In this document: positions 12,086-24,256 of the stretch, in pieces
Layout of the letters: each line of letters opens with the position of its first letter
How positions within the stretch are numbered: the stretch's first letter is position 1
NCBI GenBank assembly: GCA_029224185.1
Contig: CM055206.1
Coordinates: 18,169,519 to 18,233,518, forward strand
Direction of reading: 5' to 3'
DNA length: 64,000 bases
Source: Karalla daura
Taxonomy: Eukaryota; Chordata; Actinopteri; Chaetodontiformes; Leiognathidae
Program-made: the position numbers and the translations under genes
The notes under the pieces: generated by a model
Told to the model about the DNA's origin: nothing
The model's database searches: none
What the model saw: the letters and a program-made list of their open reading frames with translations, nothing else

Positions 12086-12409
12086 CAATCAGCACCCAAA
12101 ACAGCAGCAGAAAGAGAGAAAAGGTCACTTTAGAAGATGTTTGCTACTCCAGAAACTCTCAGTCATTACCATGCACTCAGGACTCTCACTCACACACACA
12201 CACACACGTTTCCACAGTTCATCGGCACTGTTTGCTCGCCTTAAAAGCTTTTTAATCTCCATTTTGTTTTCCTCATTTGCAGTTTTTTAACATAAAAAGG
12301 TGAGAAATAAATTGAGATCGCACATGAGCTTCAACTCCGGTCCAACAAGACATTAAATGAGCAGAGAGACCATCACGCAGCAGAGCCGAGGTGTCATCAA
12401 AGATGCATC

Positions 12410-12415
12410 TTTATT
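12410..12415 (-). terminator. distal candidate poly(A) signal for the SAM-domain gene
   Basis: AATAAA on the minus strand about 1 kb beyond the candidate stop at 13403. It would give a long 3' UTR containing the (TG)n repeat at 12595-12644. Confidence 0.25.
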
Positions 12416-12594
12416 CAGCGACGCTGCAGCAGGAACAAGTGTGACCTTTCACGTAACACGGCTGATGAAACGAGGCCAGAGTCGTAAACAAAGACTCCGA
12501 AACATAAGCAAAGTCTGACAGGATGAGCAGCACGTGCATAAATGACATTTACAAGTTCTTCCAGCTGCATCCAGCGAAAGCAGGCTTCACCTTC

Positions 12595-12644
<50 letters not shown>
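12595..12644. repeat. (TG)n microsatellite
   Basis: About 24 TG units. Confidence 0.95.
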
Positions 12645-12646
<2 letters not shown>

Positions 12647-13198
12647 TGAAACCAGGGCAGTATGAGAGGATTTTCCTCAACAATATTCACTGTAGTTTGT
12701 GGTTTATCAGAGAAGATCGAGGAGATACAAACACACCACGTTCAGTGGGAGCGTAACAGAGATAAGGCAGACAGGCAGGCGGGAGGCTTCACCGCCTGGA
12801 ATCAGTTTCTCATACTGTCGAAGGTTTTCATACGACTAGACACAGTTATGATTCAATAGAAACAGAGCGAGTACGACTCTGGGATTTTCTTCGCTATCTG
12901 GTTTTCTGCATCTCGCTGTAAGGGTTAGAGAACCATAAGTCAGTAAAGAAGAGAAAAAACCTTCTTATCCCACAACTTTGTTCTGATTAATTTCACACCC
13001 AGCATTCATCCCTCTACTGCTACCTATCCATTCAGAGAACTTTGTCTTTTACAGTTGAATGTTTGTTTATTTCTATATATGTTTAAGTAGAAGATGAACA
13101 TGCCTTCACTATACCAATGAAGCTGAAACACACACCTAGGAGGACATGATATGGACACTGACGGGGACTCGAGCCAGGGACGTTCTTCCTGGGAACGC

Positions 13199-13204
13199 TT
13201 TATT
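13199..13204 (-). terminator. proximal candidate poly(A) signal for the SAM-domain gene
   Basis: AATAAA on the minus strand about 200 bases past the candidate stop at 13403-13405, a normal distance for a short 3' UTR. Confidence 0.35.
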
Positions 13205-13402
13205 AGGGATAATATGTGAACGAATCGGTATCTGGGTGAAATAACATAAAAGCCGTCCCACGGAGGTTTTCCCAGAGAGTGATGGGCTGGTCCTGAGGGG
13301 GGAGGGGTGTTGCCGTGCCGACAGATGCAGACGAGGCTGCCGTCCTGGCTGCTCCTGACCCACGTTTGCTAGAAAACCACATTTGAGTCACGGTGCTACA
13401 TT

Positions 13403-13499
13403 TCACGGCGGACCATCCAGAAGCTGTCGAGGCATTTTACTGAAAAGCACGAAGGGATCCAGCGTGGGCAGGGCCACCCTCGGGGGGTCATCAATGCTG
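13403..13499 (-). CDS. candidate last coding exon of the SAM-domain gene
   Basis: On the minus strand an acceptor (CTTTTTCAG, or the next CAG three bases on) precedes a frame reading SIDDPPRVALPTLDPF, then VLFSKMPRQLLDGPP and TGA. The peptide looks coding, codon third positions are G/C rich, and AATAAA lies 200 bases further. The problem is phase: this frame needs a preceding exon ending in phase 2, while the SAM exon at 14015 ends in phase 1. Either a small exon between 13500 and 14014 was missed, or this segment belongs to another transcript, or it is chance. Confidence 0.3.
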
Positions 13500-14014
13500 C
13501 TGAAAAAGTTTCATTTCACTCCTTCCAGCTGAGATATTTCAGTCTGGAGCAGATAGCTCACAGGAAATGGCTCTCCTCCTCTCCTCCTCATTCTTTCCTC
13601 TTTCTTTCTGTTTTTTTACCTTCATTCCATTTCTCTCCCTCCTTCACGAGGATGAGTGAATGGATGATGAGTGGACAGAGAATCCCCTCATCTCTTCTGT
13701 GGGATGTTTGACTGTTATTACTGGGAAAAACACTCTGGAGGAAAACAGAAATTACAATTAGAAACGCTTTTCTGTCAGCACATGAACACTAATTATGACT
13801 TGTATGAGGTGTAATTATCCAAATAATGAGAGAGATTCTACTGAGATTTGTAGATTTCTTGAAGGCAAAGAGCATTTTGGGCTGTGATGAGAAGAAACCA
13901 GTGACTGGATCTTTCATATCCTGTTGTTTCTGATGCTTATAACACGGAATCTTAGTTTTGTGTTGAGGGTTTTATCAGCTGGCTGCTCGGCCCGGCGCTG
14001 GAGAGCCTCCTCAC

Positions 14015-14155
14015 CGGAGCAGATGTCTTCTAGCTCCTGGATCTCCTCCTGGACTCTGAGGAGCAGGACGTCCTGCAGGATCTGCTGCTGATGCTCCTCC
14101 GCCTCCACGCCGAGGAGCTCCAGGTGGTGGTCCTTCAACCTGAGCAACGCACGGC
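14015..14155 (-). CDS. SAM-domain protein, exon with the second half of the SAM domain
   Basis: The minus-strand exon begins after a CTCTCTCAG acceptor and ends at a GTGAGG donor. It completes the glycine codon left open by the exon at 14664 and reads RALLRLKDHHLELLGV, then EAEEHQQQILQDVLLLRV and a Glu-rich tail ending DIC. This is the C-terminal half of a sterile alpha motif domain: the GRALLRL turn, the LELLGV helix start and the long last helix (QILQDVLLLRVQEE). The pattern is closest, from memory, to SAMD12 and SAMD10, which share GRALLRL and a VREE-type end to the last helix. SAM domains mediate protein oligomerisation. The exon ends in phase 1, so at least one more exon is expected downstream. 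Confidence 0.8.
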
Positions 14156-14263
14156 CTGAGAGAGAGAGAGAGAGGGAGGGAGAGGGGGGGGGGGGGGGGG
14201 AGAGGGAGGGAGAGAGAGAGAGAGAGAGAGGGAGGGGGGGGGGGAGAGAGGGAGGGAGAGAGA

Positions 14264-14306
<43 letters not shown>
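14156..14306. repeat. GA microsatellite with G-runs, abutting a splice acceptor
   Basis: (GA)n interrupted by G runs of about 18 and 11 bases. Read on the minus strand it is a CT/poly-C tract about 150 bases long that runs straight into the acceptor of the SAM exon. Confidence 0.95.
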
Positions 14307-14307
<1 letters not shown>

Positions 14308-14663
14308 TCTCGTTATCTCATCTTCTTAAATGGTGAGGGCTAATCTGAATGACATCTCTAACAGAAGGAAGAACATCCTGATTGGTTGGTTGGTTGATTG
14401 ATTGATTGACCAAACCAGCAGCAGCATCATCATCACCAGCATCATCAGAGATGAAAATTAAAAGAAGGTTCTGCTTTATCAGGATAACAAGGTTCATTAC
14501 TACATTATCTTAAGGAAGCAGAGTTTGTTACACCAGGATAACAACATAATAAGTAAAGTGGATGATGACGCTGCAGCCGTCTGGTCCGGCTCCACCCTGA
14601 GCAGAGGTGTGGACCAGCACGGTCTCCAGGTGGAGCTGTGCAGACAGAGGTGGCGTGTCGTAC

Positions 14664-14799
14664 CTGAGATGTCGTGTTTGATGACGGCCTTCTGCAGCAC
14701 GTTCATGAGGCCGGGGAACTGCTGCTCCAGCCACTGCAGCACGTCCTCCACCGACCACAGGGACACGCGCCTCGACAGGCCCATCACACCAGCAGAGAC
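14664..14799 (-). CDS. SAM-domain protein, exon with the first half of the SAM domain
   Basis: The minus-strand exon has acceptor TTCCTCCCCAG and donor CAG|GTACGA. It reads VSAGVMGLSRRVSLWSVEDV, then LQWLEQQFPGLMNVL and QKAVIKHDISG. The tryptophan of VSLWSVEDVLQWL, the following WLEQ, and HDISG before the split glycine are the hallmarks of SAM helices 1 to 3. The two exons join in phase (136 nt, phase 1) into one complete SAM domain of about 70 residues. If the exon is internal it starts in phase 0. An ATG at 14784 inside the exon (MGLSRR) could also be the start, giving a very small protein. Upstream exons were not found. The gene is divergently oriented from SCARA5, with this exon 3.3 kb from the SCARA5 TATA box. 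Confidence 0.8.
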
Positions 14800-17700
14800 C
14801 TGGGGAGGAACCCAGGGGACAGCATCCCGTCTGAGCTGGCTCATCACAGGTGGAGGTGGAACTCATTCAAAAGGCTACAACCTCCAAAAACTCCTCAAAT
14901 CACAGTTACACACAGTCATAAAACAACAAAAACTCATTTTAGATTCAATATCTTCATACAGCTATGAAAAGGCCACCTCCCAGTCCTGGGAGGGAATGTT
15001 TGTTTGGTTTGGTTTTGTTTCTTGTTTGTTCTACTCGTCATGGCGTCGTCTTCACTTATTCATGGCCGTTTCTCACTTCCAAAGAACACAAGTTTGTACT
15101 TGTGAAACTTGTGACATCTGGACCTGGAGAACTCCCCGAGGACGGGAGGACAAAGTGCATTCTGGGATACATAACTCCACAGCAGTCCACAGCCAGTCTG
15201 CATCGATGCATCCTCCATGAGAGGGCGGGGCAGGAACACATCGGGGTCTCTGAGCGAACTTGACGAGATGCATACTTGACCTAAACCTGATGAGTCCACT
15301 AGGATGTGGTAAGGTTGAGAAACACAACAAAGATGTTGTGGAGGAGGTGATGATTCCCACCACCAGGGCTCATCAGATGATCAGGTTCAGATCAGATTTC
15401 TGATCATTCCTTCTTGGTATTTGCTGCCTCAGATCTCACATTTCAGGATCATTTTCCAGGTGATTCATTCAACACAGTCCTGAGCGTCGATGGTGACAGG
15501 CACACCTGAGGGCGTCCTCAGAGCTCAAGGTGAAACTGAGCTGCTCAGGTTGAAGAAAAAAAGAAAGTTCTGCTGTTTCCCAGGAAAACTTGCTCCTGCG
15601 GTCCGCCTGGCTGCGCCCCCGGCCCAATCCTCCAGGGCTGAGCAGCTATAGGGCGGAAAACTGCAAAACTGTTGATGTGACCTTTTCAGCAGGCCGCTCT
15701 GGTTATTGGGTTATAAATATAAGAATGTGTTAATTAAGGGCGCCACGTGATTGGCCGGGGCATTAACGAGGTCCCGGCGGAGTCATTGACATACAGGGAG
15801 TGAAGAGGGCCTGGTCCCTGCAGAGCAGACTGCTCAGGGCAAAGGAGAGCTCCGGGTTAGCATAATGACTCTGCTCAGCCGTCTCACTCCTACAGTGGAC
15901 ACACACTCCTGCAGAGACACGGCCCCGCTACACCTGCAGCCGGGCCCGGAACCAGAAGAAGTCAGAGAAACAAGCAGAGCGGAAAACGAGCTCTCTCTCG
16001 CGCTCAGCGCTTGTGCAATAGAGACTTTTACACTCTGGAGCACTGTACCTGCAGCTCAGTGACTCCCGTCAACGCCACAGTCCAATCGATGTGTTTAAGG
16101 CTGGCTTTAAGCAGCTGCTCCGCAGTGCTTTCAGGCGCTCTGACAGCTTTATTGGGTTTGTGTGGAAGCGAATGGGAGGCTCTGCTAGGTTTACTTGGCA
16201 GCTTGAGTTCAAACACCACAAAGGTAAGTGCGCTCCAGGGACAACAGCAGAGACGCGTGTCCTCTGCTGCAGACAGAGCTGAGGATTTATGTCTCTGTGA
16301 TGCTCTGTCCTCCCACCTGGGGACAGAGGGGGACATTATGGCTGCATCCAGTACTTTACCTGTGCAGATCTGACTTTGAAAGGACCCACATGGTACAGGA
16401 AGTCCAAGGAGCACAGCCTGGCAGACGGAGTGTGGGCATGTATCACAAGGTGTGGTGTGTATCACAAGGTGTGGTCCCACCATCTTGTGGTACTGGGCAG
16501 AATTACCTCATCTCTCACAAGCATTACCATAAGCTTCCTACCAGTGGTTCAATGGTCAAGTCCAGGTAACAATGACCTCTACAGTCTCTATAATCTGCAG
16601 CTGTTCTCCACTGTGAGTGTTGCAACCAGGTTTTAACATTTTTCTGCTCATATTTTAGACAAACACACACTTTGTCTCTTTCAAGCAAAAGGTAAACCAT
16701 TATGAGCTCAAACTGTGATTTGATCCCCAGTTCATGCCCTTGCAGTCACATTGCTGTCATGTCACGCATAAACTTTGAGAAATTGGCGTAAAAAGTGTGA
16801 ACTGTGGCTCCCTGAGCTTGATTATAGTGTTAAAACTAAAGCCACATCTCCCGGTGTCTCTCCTGAGGGAGTGCGGGTGTGTATCTGCTCTGCTGAGTGA
16901 TCTCAGATGGAAATAAGACATTTTTTAGATGGAGTTTGGATAGTTGTCCAAGTCCCGGGTGGACGAGGCTGAGGCTCAGTAATAACAGAGTAAGAACAAC
17001 AACAAACAACAGGTACTCGGACATCCTAGCATGTTTACTGACTCCAGAGAGAGTGTCAGTGAAATGTTGTATTTACCTGTGGACGGCAGCAGCTCGACCC
17101 TGTCTGTACCTGTCCAGCTGTGTCTGTTACATTCCAGCTCCAGGCCCCGCCCACTGCTGCCCGCGCCGCATTCACGTGCCCCGAGGAAACGTAGGAATCT
17201 ACAGCATCCCTGCACGCGAGTTAGAAAGACTGCTGAGTCCAACCAAAAACATTTCTTTTACTATGATTAAATGACTCTGGTTTTCACAGTACTCCTGATT
17301 TTCATGGTTTTCATTGTTTTTTCGGTCACTATGAAAACCATGAGGAAAGCAGCAGCATGAAAACAACAGAATTATGTATGTTACTAGGTTTTTTCGATAT
17401 AATTATAAACAGGTCAGCCAACATGCATAACAAATTATTCCAGCTCAGTTTTCTTTTCCATTTTCATCCAACCCTATCTATGTAAGAAAGCCTATCTCAA
17501 TACCTACTTACCTCAACTAAGTACCACAAAAACCTGACCCCAGCACCAACACAGGTCAGATTAGATTTCTGGGTTAAATTGCTTTATTTTAGTTGGAGAA
17601 CGTAGTTATTTTTGTTGTTGGACTAGACTCAGTTTTGATGCATCTGCACGCATGCTCTTCATGTGATCCAGTTCAGTTCAGTTCATTTCAGATTGATCTT

Positions 17701-18048
17701 AATGTGCTAATTAACTAAAGACACGCTATAATAAAGCCGGTCTGTAAACTCTTTATCAACAAACATGTGGTTGCATTCCACATGTGTGCATGATCAAACC
17801 CATCTAATTAAATACATGTTAGAAGTAAAGTCTCCAGGAACTGTTTTTCCTTGCCCATTCAGTCCAGATCAGTCCTTAAAACACCTGCTTTTTCTGTTTG
17901 TGAGGAGCAGTGTTTCCCCAGGAAGCTCCACCAGGGGGCGTCCCCTGCCAGCAGGTGGAGCCACATGTCTCCTCCTCCTCCCTCCCGGCTCCACCAGCTG
18001 CTCAGCAGCCAGGGACACCTCCAGCTGGAGCCCCTGCGATGCTGCGGC
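14800..18048. other. region between the SAM-domain gene and SCARA5
   Basis: No further exon could be supported. Part of it (15.7-16.1 kb and 17.1-17.2 kb) is CpG-richer than the surroundings and may hold a promoter or first exon of the minus-strand SAM gene. The open frames here lack splice or family support. Confidence 0.4.
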
Positions 18049-18055
18049 TATATAA
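18049..18055 (+). promoter_or_regulatory. SCARA5: candidate SCARA5 TATA box
   Basis: TATATAA in a GC-rich context (GCGGCTATATAACTGC), about 30 bases before the start of a segment ending in a strong donor at 18319. The first coding exon is 6.2 kb downstream on the same strand with its own acceptor, so a promoter about here is expected. No other good candidate was seen between 14.8 and 24.2 kb. Confidence 0.4.
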
Positions 18056-18079
18056 CTGCAAAAGCCTGAGCTTGTTCAC

Positions 18080-18318
18080 GTCCACACAGCTGCTGAGCGT
18101 CTCTGCAACTCTGAGAGATCCAGTGAGAGTGTGTGAGAGTGTGTGAGAGTGTCACTGAGTGGCTCAGGCTCTTCATGCACTTCTGAATGAGACACACACA
18201 CACACTGACAGCTGACAGGACTGAGCAGAGAGGAGCTGGAGCTACAAACTTTTTGAGGGGGGAATTATGAGAGACGTGGAGCTGTGATTTTTTTTATTTC
18301 CAAGAGAAAGTTGAACAG
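18080..18318 (+). other. SCARA5: probable non-coding first exon of SCARA5
   Basis: The segment from about 30 bases past the TATA box to a consensus donor (GAACAG|GTGAGA) carries no long frame and contains short GAGTGTGT and (AC)n repeats. The coding exon at 24257 opens with an acceptor ten bases before its ATG, so a separate 5' UTR exon is required. The start coordinate is estimated from the TATA box. Confidence 0.4.
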
Positions 18319-19298
18319 GTGAGAGAAGAACTTTGATGTGGTCCCAGTTTGTTCTAGATTCATCGAGTAAAAGTGTTTACACTAAATCTACTGCATTTTC
18401 TTCTTACTGTGCAGCAGAGCTGCAAAAAGTACCAGACAGCAACTATTGAAACTGTCAATTTGAGCATTTGCATTAATATCAGCTTCTTAAATCATGTATA
18501 GACCATTGTTTTACTTTCTGTAGTCTATGACAGCAACTTCATATTTGCACTTTTTGAGAACTTGTCTGAACAGTTTTCAACACTTTTTGAACCAAACCAC
18601 CACAAACTGACAGATGCAAACTAACCACCTGTTGCAGCTCTGTAGCAGGTTTGCAATCCTCCACCTGTCCATCTAAACTTCTACCTACATTAACCTCCTA
18701 AGAAGGTCTCTTCACATCTGCAGATCTGCAGCTAAATAACATGTTCAATGGGGATTTGTGTCTTGACAAATGCTTTGTTTAGTGATTAATGCTGGTTTGT
18801 GTAGGGTGTCAGCAGGTTAATGACGTTAGTTCAGCGTCTGAACTCTGGAATCAGCACATGATTTATCGCCGGCTGCACCACAGGCCACGTTTTGACCTTT
18901 TAAGACGGCAAATTGGTTTGACATCCCCAAGCCCAAATATTTATTACAATTCAGAGGGATGCTGCAGCCCAACAGGCAGGAGAAGCTGGCTGAAAGGAGC
19001 CGGGCTGCAGAAAATTACCGCTTTGTGTTTCAGCGGTCATGGATGAAGTGTCTCTTCCTGGTAATTAACCGAGGAAAATGGGTTAATGTGGCACATGGAT
19101 GATTGAGCAATGACAGGGGATGCTCGCCGTGTTTGGAGACTGTATTTCTCCTCCCTCTGATACATTAAGGACATAATGACATAATTGACCGCATGGACAA
19201 ACTGTGCATGAAGTGACTTCTGGAGTCACTTCAACTGTTGTTAAGAGCCGGTATGTTCCGGCCCATTGCTCTGCAGAGTCGTTCCCATATTCCTGCAG

Positions 19299-19299
19299 A

Positions 19300-19367
<68 letters not shown>
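19299..19367. repeat. (CA)n microsatellite
   Basis: About 34 uninterrupted CA units. Confidence 0.95.
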
Positions 19368-19368
<1 letters not shown>

Positions 19369-20632
19369 GGTTCCCTCCTGTTGGACAATCGGATGCTCAG
19401 CTGGGGGTGAATCTGGCGATGTGCATGGCGGGATAATCTCTTTTCCTGCTGGGTCAGAAAAATGTCTTTGAGTTTCTCTGGTGGAGAGGTGGACAGCTTT
19501 CCCACTGGTTTGTTTCTCCATTTGTCTGATCGATACGGAGTGTAAACCTGCCTGTGCAGCGGGGTCTGCAGCCTCTCGTCTTGTGACTCGTCACAAAGAA
19601 GCGGTTGTCTGCTGGAGGCTCCTCGTCACTTTCAGATGACTCCAGGACTTGTCAGCAGTTCCTCCGAGGAGACGTTTCCCCTCTTAACCTCTCACACAGT
19701 TTCATGTAAATAACAGCCTCAGACACAAAGAGGGAAAAACACCCAGCTGTTCTCTCAGGAGAGAAATTCAATCTATCTATACATCTATCACAGCTTTTAT
19801 CTTTTTTGTTTGTTTGTTTATGCATAAATGAATTACGTTTATCTTGCACCCTGTGGAGGAGCCCAACTCCTCCCTTTAAGTTAGTATGAGGAGCTCCACC
19901 CTGATCTGATGTGACAGTTATGCAGTGTACAAACTTTTGATGCACTGAAATCATTTGTGTAAGCAACATAATGCAGGATTCTAATATAGGAACCAAGATG
20001 CAAGGTGCTGGAAATGTAGATAGACAGTGATAGACAGACACTAGTGGCCACTAGGGGGCAGCGGAACAGACTGCTCACAGATTTATCACCACTAAAATCT
20101 GATTTGATGAACATGTTGGCAAAATATTTACTCTTCCAAAACAACTTTTCCCTTCAGTGGAGATGTTGGAGAGAGGAAGTGTTTGTGTAGTATAATGAGG
20201 ATTAATGCAGTTCTGAGGGGAACGGATGCCTTCTCGGCCCAGACTGAGCTGTGTTTTCGTATCTGTCTGGTTTGTCTGGATGAGGTGAGATGAGCAGCTC
20301 CAGGACCCGAGCAGACTAAATGATCATAAAATCTGAAAATACTTGAGTGTGTAATCACCGCTCTGATCGCTGGAGCACGCCTTCCCCGCTGCTTGCTGCT
20401 TGTCAAAGCTGCATCTTGATCCGTTTGTGTCGGCTGGACGGCCTCCAGGACGTTTTAGCCGTGAAAAAAAAGAAAAAACGAGTAAAAAATCTGCTCCTCG
20501 TAAAGGTTCAGTCACGTTGGTTAATCTCGCTCAGCTGCTCGACGTGATAACATGGAGCTGGGTTTGTTCGTGTCGAGGCGTCTTTGGTGTTTAATCAGAT
20601 GTGAAGTTGGAAGAGAGGAACAGGACCCCACC

Positions 20633-20636
<4 letters not shown>

Positions 20637-20667
<31 letters not shown>
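20637..20667. repeat. (CA)n microsatellite
   Basis: About 15 CA units. Confidence 0.9.
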
Positions 20668-20670
<3 letters not shown>

Positions 20671-20971
20671 GCTGTGTGGAGGTGGGCTGTGTGTTGTCAC
20701 AGGCTGAGAGCAGAAAGAAGTCCAGGGTTCAGAACCAGGAAGACAGGACGGACGCTCCCCGCCAACACACACACACCTGGTGGGGTCAGGTCCACATAAA
20801 CAACAGTTAGCTTCATTACAAACTGTTGGAGTGTGTTTGTGTCCAGCTCAGATCTGCCACAATAACACTCAGCTCCGCTTCCTCAACTCTCTCTGTGCCT
20901 GTAAGGCCTTCGAGGTGGATTCAGCTCTGGATGATTGTTGTTTTCACCTGGAGATGATCACCAATCCTCTG

Positions 20972-21020
<49 letters not shown>

Positions 21021-21030
21021 CACACACACA
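20972..21030. repeat. (CA)n microsatellite
   Basis: CA array with one CG step. Confidence 0.95.
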
Positions 21031-21390
21031 GTGGGAGGGAGACTCTGAGCAGCTTCAGTCTTCATAACACTCTTGTAGACCCTTCAGCTGCTTTAGCTCT
21101 TTGGATAGGTCATCGTTTTGACTCGATCTGCAGTTCTGTGGTACCTGCAGCTATTTCCTTGTCTTTGAGTAATGACTGTGGTGGTTTTCTATTGTTTTCT
21201 GAGATGGAGGAGCAACAAAGAGAGATGCTCTAGTAATCGTAGTTCTTTTAAAGCTGACGTGTTCAGAGCCTCGATGAACTTCTCTTGCTCAGACAGACGT
21301 GACCTTTCCCTTTTTCCCAGTGTACAAACTGTTTTACACCACTCAGCCCACTGTAATTAGTAGATAACTCACCTTGTGCATTCGCCCCAT

Positions 21391-21402
21391 CACACACACA
21401 CA

Positions 21403-21485
<83 letters not shown>
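21391..21485. repeat. (CA)n microsatellite, long
   Basis: About 95 bases of CA with CG interruptions near both ends. Confidence 0.95.
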
Positions 21486-22526
21486 GCAGGGCTGCTGAGA
21501 GTTTGCTCAGATCTCCTAGCAGCCCTAATGGCTCCTGCCTAGCTGCGGTCTAAATGTCAGCCTGACCCCTCCGTCCTCTCAGAAATGAGAAAGTCCAGAC
21601 TGAGCGATTTTTAACGACCTGGTCAAACAGCGACAGATCTGCCGCCGAGGCTTCTGGGAGTTTGTCTCCCGTCTTCGTCCCCTCGGGGCAGAAAGGTTTC
21701 ATTTCAGTCTCACTCCTCCGGAGATGTCAGTGTCTGACACCCATCACTTTCCGTGGTTTATCCGTTTGTTCTGCGCCGCTGTGCGTGTCAGCCATATGGC
21801 GGCCATGTTTGTTTTGTCTGACATGCAGCGTGGGAAACTGGGAGCCCAAACTGGGAGAGCAAACGTGCCCAGCTGGGAGCAAACAGAGCAGGGACAGACT
21901 CCAGGGTGATGTGAAGTGACCGACCCAGAGAGTGTTGCTCATGATTTAGAGAATAAAATAGGAAATTAGTCACGTAAAGGTGACCTAGAGTGGTTAAAGG
22001 GAGAATTCATCACACGACATAATCAGTACAATACCATACGATATGCTTTATTAAAATTAGTTTTGGACTCAGCAAACAATACAAACAAACAGTACATCAT
22101 CAGCCATACCATCACTCACTGTTACATAACAGTATTACACGTGTCCCATAATATAACACATACACCATATATGAATAATACATGCTTGAAGATCACCATA
22201 ATTATAGCACAAACTTCTTTAAACGTTCATATAACAAGCTATGGAAGCTTTTAAATACAATACAACCCAATACTTTTTAAAAAGCTGTGGGAATGGAATC
22301 TTTCTGCACATAACTGTCGCCCTTTCATGCTTATCTGGCATCCACAAGAAGTCTTTTTTATTTGGCTGTCCGGCCTGCCATTGACATGAATGGTCCCGTG
22401 ACTAAACGGAGCAGCTCATCGACTTGTTCCTGAACGAGGAGGTAACTGGAGCGAAGCAGCTCTGGAGCCTCGTCTGTTTGACGATGAGCTCCAGACTGAC
22501 TCACACTGCTGCACCTGACAAAGCCG

Positions 22527-22583
22527 TGCGTGTGTGTGTGTGTGTGTGTGTGTATGTTTGTGTGTGTGTGTGTGTGTGTGTGT
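22527..22583. repeat. (TG)n microsatellite
   Basis: TG array split by TATGTTTG. Confidence 0.95.
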
Positions 22584-22800
22584 GATAAGTGACTTCTGAG
22601 ACGTTGTCCTCTCCCAGGAAAATGTTTTCCTCAGATTTATGTTCCCGTTTGGCGTCTTTGGCTCTGAGAGGAGCACATGCTGGGATCCTGCTGTAAGCAG
22701 ATCTGTCAGAGCGCTTTCATTCTTCACCTCTCGTAAGCCTGACGCTCTCAGATGCCTGAGATGCCGCCGACACAGCTGTGTAAGACAGAGAAGCTCACTG

Positions 22801-22914
22801 CCGGAGCTGGATCTGGATCTGGATCTGGATCTGGATTTGGAGCTGGATCTGGAGCTGGATCTGGAGCTGGACCTGGATCTGGACCTGGAGCTGGACCTGG
22901 AGCTGGACCTGGAT
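22801..22914. repeat. CTGGAN hexamer minisatellite
   Basis: About 19 hexamers of CTGGAT, CTGGAG and CTGGAC. In frame it gives alternating Leu-Asp/Leu-Glu on plus and Arg-Ser or Pro-Asp runs on minus. No splice context supports coding. Confidence 0.9.
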
Positions 22915-23182
22915 AGAATAGAATGGATAGAAGAGTGAAGAGTAGGAGGGTGGAAAAGGATTGATCCATTCATGGATGAATGGATACTTGTAGATAGATG
23001 GAGACCTTATAGATAGATACTATAGACAGGGATAGATAGATCCCTTAATAGATAACAGGATGAGTACATAAACTAGAGAAGCGGCAGGAATCAGCTCTGT
23101 TTCCGGACGGGTTGATGCTCAGACCCTGTACCACGTTCTGGACAGACTGGCAGACCAGTCCCAGTTTGAATGAGTTAGAGCT

Positions 23183-23185
<3 letters not shown>

Positions 23186-23259
<74 letters not shown>
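23186..23259. repeat. (CA)n microsatellite
   Basis: About 37 CA units. Confidence 0.95.
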
Positions 23260-23262
<3 letters not shown>

Positions 23263-23750
23263 TCCTTCACTGCCTCTGTGTCTGTGTTTGCAGGACACAA
23301 CAACCAATCACGTCCACGCACGCTGCTCGTAGCTCACATCTGAGGTGAATCAGCTCTCTGGGACTGACCTGCATTCACTCACAGGTCCCTTTCAAATACT
23401 CAGCAAAAAAAGAAAGAAAAAAAAGGGAAACAGACAGATTAAATGGAGCAAGGAGGCGACCACAGTCCAGCGCCGCTGACAGACGAGACAAATGGCATAA
23501 CAGAGGTCTGCAGACGCAGAGCTCGCTCCACCAGGGCTCTCTCCTGTTTGCTTAGCTTGGAGCCACATTTCTGTGCGTGTGTGTGTGTGTGTGTGTGTTA
23601 TTGCATGCATATCACTCATATTGTGGGGACATAAATCTGTCACATGGTGGAACTTGTTATCCCACAATTGAAGTCAAATAAAACAGTACGGGCATCATCG
23701 TTTTTACATTCATGCTGATGTGTGTATAATTTTTCTCCATTAACATAAAC

Positions 23751-23756
23751 TGTGTG

Positions 23757-23847
<91 letters not shown>
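23751..23847. repeat. (TG)n microsatellite, long
   Basis: About 97 bases of TG with one CG step near the start. Confidence 0.95.
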
Positions 23848-23850
<3 letters not shown>

Positions 23851-24256
23851 CACCTGACAGCACAGATAGGCTCACAGCACTAGAGGGCACCAATGGGAAC
23901 AAACACACTTTTGCATTGATGCATTGAACACTGATAGAAATCTTTACACCACAGATATCAGTTACGTCTCCTGGATTCATCAGAGAGCTGTAAGAGCTGT
24001 AACTACTCCCTTCTTATTATTCATTTCAGCTGATCTGGTTATTGTTAACTGATCAAACAGTCCATGACCCGCCAGGTCTGTGATGGTTCAACAACACAGC
24101 ATCGTCACAGTACATCAACATCTGTGTGTTAACTACAGTTTTCTCCAGCAGCCTCAGTCACACAGAGCAACATCATACGACAACACACAGCCGGGTCCAG
24201 CTTTCCATCACGCTTTGGTCAACTCTGTGACCTCTCCTCCTTCTCTGTCTTGGCAG

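Larger units (their letters stand above)
2204..12409. other. repeat-rich non-coding stretch
   Basis: Apart from the repeats and the short acidic ORF listed separately, I see no exon with a credible splice context here. Long frames in this stretch are microsatellite translations (Cys-Val, Thr-His, Leu, Pro or Ser runs). It is probably intergenic or intronic DNA of the minus-strand genes at either end. Confidence 0.5.
18319..24256 (+). other. SCARA5: SCARA5 intron 1 (inferred)
   Basis: About 5.9 kb with many (CA)n arrays and the CTGGAT minisatellite. An AT-rich stretch at 22.02-22.33 kb carries an isolated minus-strand AATAAA (22047-22052) but no gene that I can see. Confidence 0.4.

Noticed and set aside
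14525..15220. 231-residue plus-strand open frame
   Set aside because: Its first half is the antisense shadow of the SAM exon and the rest has no splice or domain support.
22021..22330. AT-rich stretch with minus-strand AATAAA as the 3' end of a gene
   Set aside because: No coding exon or acceptor was found upstream on the minus strand. The single hexamer is not enough.
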